Origin: Bryobacteraceae bacterium
GTDB lineage: Bacteria; Acidobacteriota; Terriglobia; Bryobacterales; Bryobacteraceae
Direction of reading: 5' to 3'
NCBI GenBank assembly: GCA_025980435.1
Contig: JAICXK010000007.1
Span: 1-46,396, forward strand
DNA: 46,396 nucleotides
Positions 1 to 9,627 of this stretch are shown one piece after another; position 1 is the first letter of the stretch; every line of letters begins with the position of its first letter. A program made the position numbers and the translations under genes. The notes beneath the pieces were generated by a model. It did no database searches. It was not told where the DNA came from and saw only the letters and a list, made by a program, of their open reading frames with translations.

Positions 1-2
1 AC

Positions 3-107
3 GGGCGGCAGATCGTCAGCGCACGGCGAGTTCTTACGCTGAACCAGGCTGATATCTACCGAAAATCCGAAGAGTATAAGCGGCAGATACTCGCGAGCCT
101 GAAGTAA
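3..107 (+). CDS. C-terminal fragment of an unknown protein
   Basis: An open frame enters from the left edge and stops with TAA at 105-107, giving the last 34 residues of a protein. The fragment ends in a charged, probably helical tail (ADIYRKSEEYKRQILASLK). Only this frame is open across the segment. It ends 13 bases before the helicase start on the same strand, so the two genes may be co-transcribed. Family cannot be told from so little sequence. Confidence 0.45.
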   Translation, partial: GRQIVSARRVLTLNQADIYRKSEEYKRQILASLK

Positions 108-120
108 AGAATTGCGCGAC

Positions 121-3100
121 ATGCGCTTCGTGGCCGCAGATCAGCGATCTGCCCCAACAAAGCCGCATCCTCTGCGCGAGAATGAATCAAACAGCGCTGT
201 GTGGTCTAAATTCGATCCAATCGTCGAGCAGTGGTTCACCAGCCGGTTCGGCGCGCCTACCGAGCCACAAGCTCTGGGCTGGCCGGAGATCGCAGCCGGA
301 CACGACACGCTGATTTCGGCCCCGACCGGCTCGGGCAAGACGCTGGCTGCGTTCCTGATTTGCCTGGACAGGCTGGTTCGCGCCGCGCGCAGCCAGACTC
401 TGCAGGACGCGACGCAAGTCGTGTATGTCTCGCCGCTCAAGGCGCTGAGCAACGATATCCATCGGAATCTCGAAGTTCCGCTGACGGAGATCGCGGCTTT
501 GGCCAAACGCGAAGGCATCCATTTGATGCCCATCCGCACTTCGGTTCGAACGGGGGACACGCCGACGCACGAGCGGACGAAAATGCTCAAACAGCCGCCG
601 CACATTCTCGTGACGACGCCGGAATCGCTCTATATTCTTCTCACAGCCGAAAAATCGCGAGAGATGCTGCGAACCGCATCTACCGTGATCGTCGATGAGA
701 TTCACGCAATGGCAGACGACAAGCGCGGGTCTCATTTGTTGCTTTCGCTGGCGCGCCTGGACGTTCTGACCGGCAAGCGGCCCCAGCGCATCGGCCTTTC
801 CGCAACGGTGCGGCCGATTGAAGAGGTTGCGCACCTGCTCGGACCGGACACGCGGACGATCGATGTCGGGCATCGCCGGGAAATGGAGCTTGCTGTCGAG
901 CTTCCACGCGACGAGCTCAGCTCGGTCGCCAGCACCGAGATGTGGGCCGATATCTACGACCGCTTGGCAGCGCTCATCCTGGAGCATCGAACAACACTGA
1001 TCTTTGCGAATACCAGGCGACTGTCGGAGCGCATCGCGCACGGCTTGAACGAACGCCTGGGAGCGGAGGCGATTCTTCCGCACCACGGGAGTCTCTCGCG
1101 CCAGTTACGGCTCAAGGCGGAATCGAAGCTGAAACGCGGCGAGCTGCGCGCCGTGGTTGCCACCGCTTCGCTCGAACTCGGCATCGACATCGGAACCATC
1201 GATCTGGTCTGCCAGATCGGATCGCCTCGCTCCATTGCCACCACGCTGCAGCGAATCGGACGCTCCGGCCATTGGGTGGGAGCGAAGCCTAAAGGCCGGC
1301 TGTTTGTCACCACCCGCGATGAATTGATCGAATGCGCGGCGCTGGTTTCAGCGATTCGAAAGGGCGAACTGGAGCGGATCAAGATTCCGGAGAATGCGCT
1401 CGATATCCTGGCGCAGCAGATGGTAGCTGCCGCTTCTGCCGAGTCCTGGTCAGAGGACGAACTTTACGATCGCTTTCGGTCGGCCTATTCGTATCGCAAT
1501 TTGCCGCGCGCGGACTTTGACGCTGTCATTCAGATGCTATCGGAGGGAATCGCAACATCGCGGGGGCGCAGCGGCGCTCTGCTGCACCGGGATGGCGTAA
1601 ACCGGCGCGTCAAGGGACGCCGCGGTTCACGATTTACAGCGATTACTTCCGGCGGCGCGATTCCGGAGAACGCAAACTACACCGTGATCGCCGAGCCGGA
1701 CGGCAAGACGGTTGGAACGCTGGATGAAGATTTTGCGGTGGAAAGCCTGTCGGGAGATGTCTTTCTGTTGGGCACGCATTCCTGGCGGATCAAGCGCGTG
1801 GAATCCGGGCGCGTTCGCGTGGAGGACGCGCACGGAGCCGCGCCTTCCATTCCGTTCTGGCTTGGCGAGGCGCCGGGCCGCTCGCCGGAACTGTCCCGCG
1901 AGGTGAGCAGCGTGCGCGAGCGTATCGCCTCCGATCCAGCCCCGATACCAGACTTCCTAACTGCTGAATGCGGGCTGGACGAGGCCGGCGCAAGGCAAGC
2001 AGCTGCCTACGTTCGCGCCGGAGCGGCCGAGTTGGGTGCGCTGCCTTCGACCGAAACGGTGATCGCGGAGCGCTTCTTCGATCAGGCCGGAGGCATGCAA
2101 TTTGTTTTGCATGCGCCGTTCGGATCACGTATCATGCGCGCCTGGGGTCTCGCGCTTCGGAAACGCTTCTGCCGTACGTTCAATTTTGAACTGCAGGCAG
2201 CCGCCACGGACAACGGCCTGGTGCTGTCGCTCAGCGATCAACACTCGTTTCCTCTCGATCTGGTCTTTGCGTTTCTGAAATCCGCCACCGTAGAGGACGT
2301 GCTGCGGCAGGCTTTGGTGACCGCTCCATTATTCGGCGCGCGCTGGCGCTGGAACACCACGCGATCGCTGGCCGTTTTGCGGTACACGGGCAAAGGGCGG
2401 GTGCCTGCTCCTATCCAGCGCATGCGCGCCGATGACTTGCTCGCGGCCGTTTTCCCCGATCAAGTGGCTTGTGCGGAAAACCTGACCGGGCCGATCCGCA
2501 TTCCCGATCATCCGCTTGTCAACGAGACGATCGATAACTGCCTGCATGAAGGGATGGACATCGATGGCTTGCGAGAGATTCTGCAGCACATCGAAGAGGG
2601 GCGCATCCGCACGGTCGCGATCGATACAGCGCAGGCTTCGCAGTTTTCGCACGAGATTCTGAACGCGAACCCGTACGCTTACCTTGACGATGCTCCGCTT
2701 GAAGAACGCCGCACGCGAGCCGTGCAACTGCGGCAGACGCTGGGAACCGATGTCACGGGAGAAGGCGTACTTGATCCTGCGGTCATCGAGACCATTTCGG
2801 CCGAAGCATGGCCGGAAGCGCGGGATGCGGACGAATTACACGATGCGCTGCTCACGTTGGTTCGGGTGTCCCCGGTCGAGGAATGGAACGGATTTTTTGA
2901 GGAACTGAACACGGCGCACCGTGCCACTGTAATGACAAGGGCGGACAAGAGCTTTTGGGTTGCTGCGGAACGCGCGGCCCTGGCCGACGATCCGGATGCC
3001 ATCGTATCCGGCTGGATGGAATCGAGCGGACCGGTCACCGTGCCGGAACTGGCCGAGAGAACGGGCTTGACTTCGGAAGAGGTCGAAGGCGCGCTTTTGC

Positions 3101-4209
3101 GGCTTGAAGGACAAGGCCGCGTGCTTCGCGGGAAGTTTCGCGACAAGAACGGTGAAACGGAATGGTGCAACCGCCGTATCCTGGCGCGCATTCATCGCGC
3201 TACACTCGGCCATCTCAGACGCGAAATCGAACCGGTTACCGCGCTCGAGTTTGATCGTTTTCTGCAAGCATGGCAGCATGTATCGCCGGGTACGCAGTTG
3301 CACGGCGCGGACGGCGCCCTTCAGATCATCCGGCAATTACAAGGCTACGAGATCCCCGCCGCGGCCTGGGAATCCGAGGTCCTTGCGCGCAGAATTGCAG
3401 AGTACGACCCGGCTTTTCTCGATGAGCTGTGCTTTTCTGGCGACGTGATGTGGGCGAGAGTTTCTCCGCATCCGGCCATTACGGAAAACCGTCGCGTGAG
3501 ACCCACGCGCATCGCGCCGGTCACCTTGTTCCTGCGTGAAGACGCCGACTGGTTGATGAGCGGGAGTAAAGAGCACGATTCGTCCTCACTATCCGAGGCC
3601 GCTCGCGATGTGCTGCTTGCGTTGCAGAGAAACGGCGCGAGCTTCTTCATTGATTTGACGCGGCAGACCCGGCATCTGGCAAGCGAGGTGGAAGACGCCC
3701 TTTGGGAACTGCTCGCCGGGGGCTTTGTTACAGCGGATGGATTCGATAATCTGCGGGCGCTGATCGATCCGAAACGCCGGCGGGGTGAAGGCCGCGGTAG
3801 CCAGAAGCGTCCCAGGCACGCGACTGGCCGGTGGGCTTTGCTGCCGTCCATATCGCAGGGATTGTCCGCTGAACAGCGAACCGAGCGGTTCGCGCTACAG
3901 CTTCTGATGCGGTGGGGCGTGCTGGTGCGCGATCTGCTGGTTCGCGAGACACTCGCCCCAGCGTGGCGCGATCTGCTTCCAGTGCTTCGCAGAATGGAAG
4001 CGCGCGGCGAGATTCGGGGAGGAAGATTCGTATCGGGTCCGGGCGGCGAACAGTTTGCCCGGCCGGAAGCTCTGGACCTTCTGCGCTTGCTACGCCGGCA
4101 GCCCGAACGCGCGGCGGCAATCGCCGTCTCGAATGCAGATCCGTTAAACCTGAGCGGAATTATTCTTCCAGGACCGCGCATCAGCCGCTTTGCCAGCATG
4201 ATTGCCTGA
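121..4209 (+). CDS. lhr: Lhr-type large ATP-dependent DNA helicase
   Basis: Superfamily 2 helicase of the Lhr family, 1362 residues, close to full-length bacterial Lhr (about 1400-1500). Lhr enzymes translocate 3' to 5' on single-stranded DNA, unwind DNA and RNA:DNA duplexes, and are linked to DNA repair. Visible motifs: Walker A GSGKT at residues 70-74, the DEIH box at 192-195, motif III SAT at 227-229, and in the second RecA domain ATASLELGIDIG and QRIGRSGH. The winged-helix and Lhr-specific central domains follow, then a long C-terminal half as in bacterial Lhr rather than archaeal Lhr-core. An ATG at 121 is chosen; a TTG at 112 is in frame, and neither has a strong ribosome-binding site. 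mutY and uvrA lie in the same window but are not in the same operon. Confidence 0.93.
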   Translation: MRFVAADQRSAPTKPHPLRENESNSAVWSKFDPIVEQWFTSRFGAPTEPQALGWPEIAAGHDTLISAPTGSGKTLAAFLICLDRLVRAARSQTLQDATQVVYVSPLKALSNDIHRNLEVPLTEIAALAKREGIHLMPIRTSVRTGDTPTHERTKMLKQPPHILVTTPESLYILLTAEKSREMLRTASTVIVDEIHAMADDKRGSHLLLSLARLDVLTGKRPQRIGLSATVRPIEEVAHLLGPDTRTIDVGHRREMELAVELPRDELSSVASTEMWADIYDRLAALILEHRTTLIFANTRRLSERIAHGLNERLGAEAILPHHGSLSRQLRLKAESKLKRGELRAVVATASLELGIDIGTIDLVCQIGSPRSIATTLQRIGRSGHWVGAKPKGRLFVTTRDELIECAALVSAIRKGELERIKIPENALDILAQQMVAAASAESWSEDELYDRFRSAYSYRNLPRADFDAVIQMLSEGIATSRGRSGALLHRDGVNRRVKGRRGSRFTAITSGGAIPENANYTVIAEPDGKTVGTLDEDFAVESLSGDVFLLGTHSWRIKRVESGRVRVEDAHGAAPSIPFWLGEAPGRSPELSREVSSVRERIASDPAPIPDFLTAECGLDEAGARQAAAYVRAGAAELGALPSTETVIAERFFDQAGGMQFVLHAPFGSRIMRAWGLALRKRFCRTFNFELQAAATDNGLVLSLSDQHSFPLDLVFAFLKSATVEDVLRQALVTAPLFGARWRWNTTRSLAVLRYTGKGRVPAPIQRMRADDLLAAVFPDQVACAENLTGPIRIPDHPLVNETIDNCLHEGMDIDGLREILQHIEEGRIRTVAIDTAQASQFSHEILNANPYAYLDDAPLEERRTRAVQLRQTLGTDVTGEGVLDPAVIETISAEAWPEARDADELHDALLTLVRVSPVEEWNGFFEELNTAHRATVMTRADKSFWVAAERAALADDPDAIVSGWMESSGPVTVPELAERTGLTSEEVEGALLRLEGQGRVLRGKFRDKNGETEWCNRRILARIHRATLGHLRREIEPVTALEFDRFLQAWQHVSPGTQLHGADGALQIIRQLQGYEIPAAAWESEVLARRIAEYDPAFLDELCFSGDVMWARVSPHPAITENRRVRPTRIAPVTLFLREDADWLMSGSKEHDSSSLSEAARDVLLALQRNGASFFIDLTRQTRHLASEVEDALWELLAGGFVTADGFDNLRALIDPKRRRGEGRGSQKRPRHATGRWALLPSISQGLSAEQRTERFALQLLMRWGVLVRDLLVRETLAPAWRDLLPVLRRMEARGEIRGGRFVSGPGGEQFARPEALDLLRLLRRQPERAAAIAVSNADPLNLSGIILPGPRISRFASMIA

Positions 4210-4231
4210 CGCTCCGATGTACCTTGTCCTT

Positions 4232-5206
4232 ATGACAAGAAGGACGCTTATCGGCTCCATCAGCGCGGCGGCAGCGGCATCATCTTTAACCAAGGGTCAG
4301 CAGACGCACCGGCCGAAGGAGTGGAAGCCCAGACTGGGTGTTTTGGGCCCCTACACACCGGCAAACGTCGCATTTGCCAAAGCGCAGGGGTTTACGAACA
4401 TGATCCTGGACGGTGGAAGCGGGTCTACGCTGAATGCCGCGTCGATCAGCGATGCTCAGGTGGAACAAGTAAAAGCGACACTGCAGAAAGCCCCGATGCA
4501 CGTATCGGCATTTCAGGTAACGCAAAACCACATTGAGGCTGATCCGCAGAAGCGGGAGCGCGAAAACGCCTACTTCGTCAAAGCCATCGAGCTGGCCGGA
4601 AAACTCGGGGTTTCGTACATTGGAACGGCTTCGGGAAAGGATCCGTCCAAGCCCTTCCAGCAACAGATCGATGAAATTGTGCGAGTGTACAACGAAAAGT
4701 ATTTCCCTGCGTGCGAGCGGAACCATGTCCGTATCCTGTGGGAACCGTGGCCGGAGGGCCCGAATCTCGCGACGAGCCCGGTGGGGTTTGAAGCGCTCTT
4801 CAAGGGCTTCGGCGATTCGCCGTATGTCGGCTTGCAGTACGATCCTTCTCATCTGGTGCGCCAGTTCATGGACCCCATCCAAACCGCGCGCGATTTCGCT
4901 GAGAAGATTTATGACGTGCATCTGAAGGACACGGAGATTCTGTGGCCGGTATTGCGGGCAGGCGGCATTAACCCGGTGAATGGAGCGTCGTGGTGGCGCT
5001 ATCGAATTCCAGGGATGGGTTCTATTAGTTGGCGCGAATTCTTCAGCGCGCTGCAAAACGTGGGTTACACGGGCGCGATGAGCGTGGAGCAGGAGGACCC
5101 GCTCTACGGGGCTGATGACAATCCGGGGCCAGATTTCAGCAGCGAGTTCAAAATGGGGTTTATTATGGCGAAGCGCTACCTCGCGCAATATGTACCCTCA
5201 GCGTAG
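4232..5206 (+). CDS. Tat-exported sugar phosphate isomerase/epimerase-like TIM barrel protein
   Basis: Xylose-isomerase-like TIM-barrel protein of 324 residues. The ATG at 4232 is chosen because it gives a twin-arginine-like leader (TRRTLIGS followed by an alanine-rich stretch); upstream in-frame starts at 4202 and 4220 would bury it. Family landmarks include the strand and loop segments ILWEPWPEGPN, GLQYDPSHLVRQF and DVHLKDTEI, which carry the acidic and histidine metal ligands of this fold, and a C-terminal SVEQEDP. The protein is probably periplasmic. It lies 23 bases upstream of a GMC oxidoreductase on the same strand, a pairing that fits oxidation of a sugar or glycoside followed by isomerisation or cleavage of the keto product. 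The actual substrate cannot be read from sequence. The frame overlaps none of the lhr coding region with this start. Confidence 0.82.
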   Translation: MTRRTLIGSISAAAAASSLTKGQQTHRPKEWKPRLGVLGPYTPANVAFAKAQGFTNMILDGGSGSTLNAASISDAQVEQVKATLQKAPMHVSAFQVTQNHIEADPQKRERENAYFVKAIELAGKLGVSYIGTASGKDPSKPFQQQIDEIVRVYNEKYFPACERNHVRILWEPWPEGPNLATSPVGFEALFKGFGDSPYVGLQYDPSHLVRQFMDPIQTARDFAEKIYDVHLKDTEILWPVLRAGGINPVNGASWWRYRIPGMGSISWREFFSALQNVGYTGAMSVEQEDPLYGADDNPGPDFSSEFKMGFIMAKRYLAQYVPSA

Positions 5207-5229
5207 TGATAGGAATAAAAGTTAGCTAG

Positions 5230-6939
5230 ATGGCTCAAACACAGACAGCATCGAAAACATACGATGTCGTGATCGTCGGTTCGGGGGCGGGCGGCGGCGT
5301 GGCGGCTCAAGTGCTCGCCAACGCGGGCGCCAAAATCTGCATGCTGGAAGCGGGCGACTGGTTCGATTATCGAAAGCAATCGACCATGTTCGAGTGGCCG
5401 TACAATGCGCCGCATCGCGCCGCGTCCAGCAAGGAAAAGCCGTTCGGCTATTTCGATGCCACGCTGAAGGGTGGGTGGCAGGTTCCAGGCGAGCCTTACA
5501 CGAACGCGCCAGGCTCTGACTGGCGCTGGTGGCGGGCGCGCATGCTGGGCGGCCGTACGAATCACTACGGACGCATTTCGCTGCGCATGGGCCCATACGA
5601 TTTTAAGCCGTACAGCCGGGACGGCAAAGGCTTCGATTGGCCGATTACGTACGAGGAGCTTGCGCCGTACTACGACAAAGCCGAAGAGCTGATCGGCATA
5701 TTTGGATCGAAAGAAGGACTCGAGAATACGCCGGACGGGAGGTTTCTGCCGCCCCCTGCGCCGCGCGCCTACGAACGAATCATCCAAATGGGCAGCACGA
5801 AGCTGAAGATTCCGTGCATTCCTTCGCGGATGGCGATGCTGACGCGCGCTCACAACGGACGCCCGGCTTGCCACTATTGCGGAGAATGCGGCCGGTCGTG
5901 CGGGATCAACGCGAACTTCAATTCGCCCGGCGTTCACATTTTCCCGGCCATGAAGACCGGCAATCTGGAAGTCCGCGCGGGTGCGATGGCGCGCGAGGTT
6001 CTGGTGGGAAGCGATGGACTCGCGAGCGGCGTGTCGTATGTGGATAGCAAAACACGTCAGGAAGTGGCGGTCCGCACGAAAATCGTCGTGCTGGCGGCTA
6101 GCTGCTGCGAGACGGCGCGGATCATGCTCAACTCGAAGAGCGCTCAATTTCCGAACGGGCTGGCGAATTCGTCGGGACTGGTTGGCCGTTACTTGATGGA
6201 CACGGTCGGTTCCGATGTGGGCGGCTTCCTGCCCATCCTGCAGGATCTGCCTCCGCAGAATGAAGACGGCATCGGCGGCATGCACCTTTATATGCCGTGG
6301 TGGCTGTATCAGGAACAGCGAGCCGGAAAGCTGCCGTTTGCGCGCGGCTATCATATTGAAATTGGCGGAGGCCGCGGTCTTCCGGAGGCCGGCGCTTTGA
6401 GTGGAGAGGCCGAGTATCTGGGCGGCTACGGGCTGGAGATGAAGCGCAATCTCAGAAAGCTCTACGGTTGCGAGGTGTATTTCTCCGGTCGCGGCGAAAT
6501 GATTCCGAATAACGATAGCTACTGCGAAATCGATCCGAATACCGTCGATCAGTGGGGAATTCCGGTCCTTCGATTCCATTTCAAATGGAGCGATGACGAA
6601 ATTCTGCAGGCGCGGCACATGCAGGAGACGTTTCAGGAGATCATTAAGACCTGCGGCGGCGAGGTTGTTTCGAAATCCGACGCCAGCGATAACTGGGGTA
6701 TCGCGCCGGGCGGAATGATTATCCACGAGGTGGGAGCCGCACGGATGGGAGCCGATCCGAAGACCTCGGTGTTAAATCGGCACTGCCAGGCCTGGGACTG
6801 CAAGAACCTGTTTGTCACCGATGCGGCCCCGTTTGTCAGCAACGCGGACAAGAACCCGACACTAACAATTTCCGCGCTGGGCTGGCGCACGTCGGAATAT
6901 ATCGTCGATCAAGTGAAGAAGCTTAACGTGAAAGTGTGA
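5230..6939 (+). CDS. GMC-family FAD-dependent sugar oxidoreductase with four-cysteine cluster
   Basis: GMC oxidoreductase, 569 residues. The N-terminal FAD-binding Rossmann motif is GSGAGG at residues 17-22, with the ribose-binding acidic residue following in MLEAG. Predicted catalytic pair is His499 (HEVGAARMG) and Asn542 (KNPTLTI), 43 residues apart, as for the catalytic pair of glucose oxidase; the His/Asn combination is typical of bacterial sugar dehydrogenases and pyranose oxidases. Between the FAD and substrate domains is a cysteine run, Cys214, 217, 220 and 224 (CHYCGECGRSC), resembling the iron-sulfur ligands of membrane-linked FAD glucose and glucoside dehydrogenases. There is no signal peptide. 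The usual gluconate-dehydrogenase-type small subunit and cytochrome are absent nearby; the upstream neighbour carries the Tat leader. Probably oxidises a sugar or glycoside; substrate unknown. Confidence 0.9.
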   Translation: MAQTQTASKTYDVVIVGSGAGGGVAAQVLANAGAKICMLEAGDWFDYRKQSTMFEWPYNAPHRAASSKEKPFGYFDATLKGGWQVPGEPYTNAPGSDWRWWRARMLGGRTNHYGRISLRMGPYDFKPYSRDGKGFDWPITYEELAPYYDKAEELIGIFGSKEGLENTPDGRFLPPPAPRAYERIIQMGSTKLKIPCIPSRMAMLTRAHNGRPACHYCGECGRSCGINANFNSPGVHIFPAMKTGNLEVRAGAMAREVLVGSDGLASGVSYVDSKTRQEVAVRTKIVVLAASCCETARIMLNSKSAQFPNGLANSSGLVGRYLMDTVGSDVGGFLPILQDLPPQNEDGIGGMHLYMPWWLYQEQRAGKLPFARGYHIEIGGGRGLPEAGALSGEAEYLGGYGLEMKRNLRKLYGCEVYFSGRGEMIPNNDSYCEIDPNTVDQWGIPVLRFHFKWSDDEILQARHMQETFQEIIKTCGGEVVSKSDASDNWGIAPGGMIIHEVGAARMGADPKTSVLNRHCQAWDCKNLFVTDAAPFVSNADKNPTLTISALGWRTSEYIVDQVKKLNVKV

Positions 6940-6969
6940 GGCGGCATCATCGGTTATCTTTTTGAATGA

Positions 6970-7515
6970 GTGCTCATTCTCGCTTCGGCCTCACCGCGGC
7001 GTCATGAATTGCTGGTTGCGGCCGGAATTCCACACACGGTCAGAGCGTCGTCAATAACGGAGGATCGGCGCCCTGGGGAATCGCCGGGCACGTTCGTTCG
7101 GCGTCTCGCGGAAGCAAAGGCCCGGGCCGTCGATCGTGAACCCGGCGACATTGTCCTGGGCGCGGATACAGTTGTCGCCATTGGGAAGCACGTCTTTGGA
7201 AAGCCCGCAGATGAGGAAGATGCTTGCCGGATGCTTCGCGTACTGGCCGGGCGCGAACACTCGGTTTACACTGGTGTCTGTATCCTGTACAAAGATCGCT
7301 GCATACTTGATGTAGCGGCGACCCGGGTGCGCTTCGCCGAGTTGTCGGAAGAGGAAATTCAGGAGTATGCCGGCAGTGGAGAGCCTCGGGACAAAGCCGG
7401 AGCCTATGCCATTCAAGGGCTGGCCTCAAAATTTGTGATTGCCGTTGCGGGCTGCTATCAGAACGTGGTCGGATTGCCCATCTCGCTCGTCTATCGTTAT
7501 TTGAAGACTCTATGA
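6970..7515 (+). CDS. maf: Maf family nucleoside triphosphate pyrophosphatase
   Basis: Maf/YhdE-type house-cleaning pyrophosphatase, 181 residues, the normal family length. It hydrolyses non-canonical or modified nucleoside triphosphates to monophosphates in the cytoplasm. The N-terminal signature LASASPRRHELL, the central GADTVVAIGKHVFGKP with the catalytic Asp, and the C-terminal GAYAIQG and NVVGLPI motifs are all present. Translation starts at GTG 6970; an ATG at 6966 is in another frame. Its TGA overlaps the ATG of the following GH127 gene (ATGA at 7512-7515), so the two are probably translationally coupled although functionally unrelated. Confidence 0.94.
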   Translation: MLILASASPRRHELLVAAGIPHTVRASSITEDRRPGESPGTFVRRLAEAKARAVDREPGDIVLGADTVVAIGKHVFGKPADEEDACRMLRVLAGREHSVYTGVCILYKDRCILDVAATRVRFAELSEEEIQEYAGSGEPRDKAGAYAIQGLASKFVIAVAGCYQNVVGLPISLVYRYLKTL

Positions 7516-9554
7516 AGCAGTGGTTGTTTGCCGCCGCGGCGGCTGCCGCCTCGGTGCTGGTTTTAAACGCACAGGTGCAGCGGCCGGATGAATGGAAATC
7601 CGAGGGCGTTATCTACCTCAACCATTCGTTGAACGCGCGGCTCCACCCGGTTCCCATTCAAGCAGTTCACTTGGGGGATGGCTTCTGGACGGCGCGCCGC
7701 AAGGTTACTACCGAGCGCAGCCTGCCAACCCTGCTGGATCTGCTCGAAGAGCACGGGGTTGTAGATAATTTCCGGCGGTTATCCGGCCGCCCCGATCTGC
7801 CGCGTAAGGGGCGTATTTCTTCCGATTCCGACCTCTACAAGTGGATCGAAGCAGCATCCTGGGCGCTAGCATCCAACGAAACCTCGGATTCCGATAAGCA
7901 GAAATTGCGCGGCGACATCGAATCGCTTGCCTCGCATATCCTCGCGGCCCAGGAGCCAAACGGGTATCTCGATACGTATTTCGTGGGCGATAAAACGCAT
8001 CTTCGCTTTACGGATCTGGTTCATTCGCACGAAGGCTATTGCCTTGGCCACCTGATCCAGGCAGGTATTGCTTACTACCGGGCAACCGGAAGCCGCAAAC
8101 TGCTGGATGCGGGCATTCGTTTCGCCGATTATGTGGTTGATAATTTTGGGCCCACGAAGCGCCCGTTTGTCACGGGCCACCCGGAGCTCGAGATGGCTTT
8201 GGTGGAACTGTACCGCACGACCGGGCAGACCAAGTATCTTGAATTCGCGCGCTACCTGTTCAGCGGAGTTGAGAAGGACCGCCTGAAGCTGAAGGATCCC
8301 GACATTCGCTACATGTTCAGCGGAAAGCCGTTCACGTCACACACGGAGTTCGAAGGCCATGCGGTGCGGGCGTTGTACGCGGCTTCGGGAGCCACGGATT
8401 ACTTTACGGAAACCGGCGAACCGGCATATAAACGAACTCTCGACCTCTTGTGGACCGATCTCACGATGCGCAAGATGTACATTACGGGCGGCGTGGGATC
8501 GCGGTCAGCGGGTGAAAGCTTCGGAGATGCGTACGAGCTTCCAGCCGAACAGGCATACGCTGAAACCTGTGCAGCAGTCGCCAATGTCATGTGGAACTTT
8601 CGGCTGCTGAATCTCACAGGCGACGCCCGCTATACAGACGTGCTGGAGCGCGCTCTGTATAACGGAGTCAATTCGGGAATGTCGCTGTCCGGAACACTAT
8701 ATTGCTATCGCAACCCCCTGGCTTCTTCCGGAGAGAAACTACGGAATCCGTGGTACGACACAACCTGCTGTCCGCCGAACATCGAAAGGCTGTTCGAGTC
8801 CCTGCCCGGGTATTTTTACGCCACCAGCCGGGATGGTGTCTATGTGAACCTTTACCACAATTCGGAGCTGGACTGGCGGCTCGAAGACGGAACTCCTTTC
8901 AAGCTGGCGCAAGCAACGTCCTATCCCTGGGCGGGCGATGTGAAGCTGACCGTAACTGTCCCGCATCCGGCCGGTTTCACCTTGTACATCCGCTGGCCGT
9001 CGTGGGCCAGTTCGGCAGGTATTCAAGTGAACGGCCAGCCGATTTCGGCTGACAAGCGAGGCTCGTATGTGCCGATCTCGCGGACCTGGAATTCCGGAGA
9101 TACCGTGACCCTGGATTTCCAAATGCAGCCAACGGTTCTAGTGGCGAATCCGCGCGTATCGGATGAATACGGCCGTGTTGCCCTGCAACGAGGGCCTCTT
9201 GTGTATGCCCTCGAACAGATAGATCAGAACGGCGTCGCACTGTCCGATATTTTTTATCGGTCTGGTACTCCAATTGCTATCGAAGCACGTAAGGATCTCC
9301 TTGGGGGGATCACGATTCTAAAGGTTTCCGGTCAGGCTGCCGAAAAACCTGTTGAGGAGGAGCCCCTATACGAGCCCCTATCCAATGCGTTGAACCGAGC
9401 AAAGCGACCCGTAAACCTGATATTTGTACCGTTTTATGCGATTGGGAACCGCGAACCGACACCTATGGAAGTGTGGGTCCCGATTTCAAAATTCGATGCG
9501 GGTACGATCTCAGCCGCAGCGGTCAACCTGGAGCGCCATACCGAAACCAGATAA
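7512..9554 (+). CDS. Secreted GH127-family (DUF1680) beta-L-arabinofuranosidase-like enzyme
   Basis: Glycoside hydrolase of the GH127/GH146 group, 680 residues with a signal peptide (MKQWLFAAAAAAASVLVLNA), so exported. Characterised members remove beta-L-arabinofuranosyl residues from plant glycans, using a zinc-bound cysteine as nucleophile. The zinc/catalytic set can be seen: Glu351 and Cys353 in AETCAAV, and the Cys419-Cys420 pair in TTCCPPNIERLF, matching the Glu-x-Cys and Cys-Cys arrangement of Bifidobacterium HypBA1. An alpha/alpha barrel occupies about residues 45-470 and beta-sandwich domains the rest. The gene starts inside the maf stop codon. Substrate within the family is uncertain; plant cell-wall arabinan or pectin side chains fit a soil organism. 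Confidence 0.9.
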   Translation: MKQWLFAAAAAAASVLVLNAQVQRPDEWKSEGVIYLNHSLNARLHPVPIQAVHLGDGFWTARRKVTTERSLPTLLDLLEEHGVVDNFRRLSGRPDLPRKGRISSDSDLYKWIEAASWALASNETSDSDKQKLRGDIESLASHILAAQEPNGYLDTYFVGDKTHLRFTDLVHSHEGYCLGHLIQAGIAYYRATGSRKLLDAGIRFADYVVDNFGPTKRPFVTGHPELEMALVELYRTTGQTKYLEFARYLFSGVEKDRLKLKDPDIRYMFSGKPFTSHTEFEGHAVRALYAASGATDYFTETGEPAYKRTLDLLWTDLTMRKMYITGGVGSRSAGESFGDAYELPAEQAYAETCAAVANVMWNFRLLNLTGDARYTDVLERALYNGVNSGMSLSGTLYCYRNPLASSGEKLRNPWYDTTCCPPNIERLFESLPGYFYATSRDGVYVNLYHNSELDWRLEDGTPFKLAQATSYPWAGDVKLTVTVPHPAGFTLYIRWPSWASSAGIQVNGQPISADKRGSYVPISRTWNSGDTVTLDFQMQPTVLVANPRVSDEYGRVALQRGPLVYALEQIDQNGVALSDIFYRSGTPIAIEARKDLLGGITILKVSGQAAEKPVEEEPLYEPLSNALNRAKRPVNLIFVPFYAIGNREPTPMEVWVPISKFDAGTISAAAVNLERHTETR

Positions 9555-9627
9555 GCAGATTTGAGTCCTTATTGAAGCACAACCTTGTAAAATTGTTGTT
9601 GTCCGGTTCGGGCCATCTTCTATTCTC

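Noticed and set aside
5176-6726. Long open frame (516 codons) on the minus strand opposite the GMC oxidoreductase
   Set aside because: It is the antisense of a well-supported gene, has no recognisable domains and is rich in Arg/His/Ala as expected for a GC-rich shadow frame.
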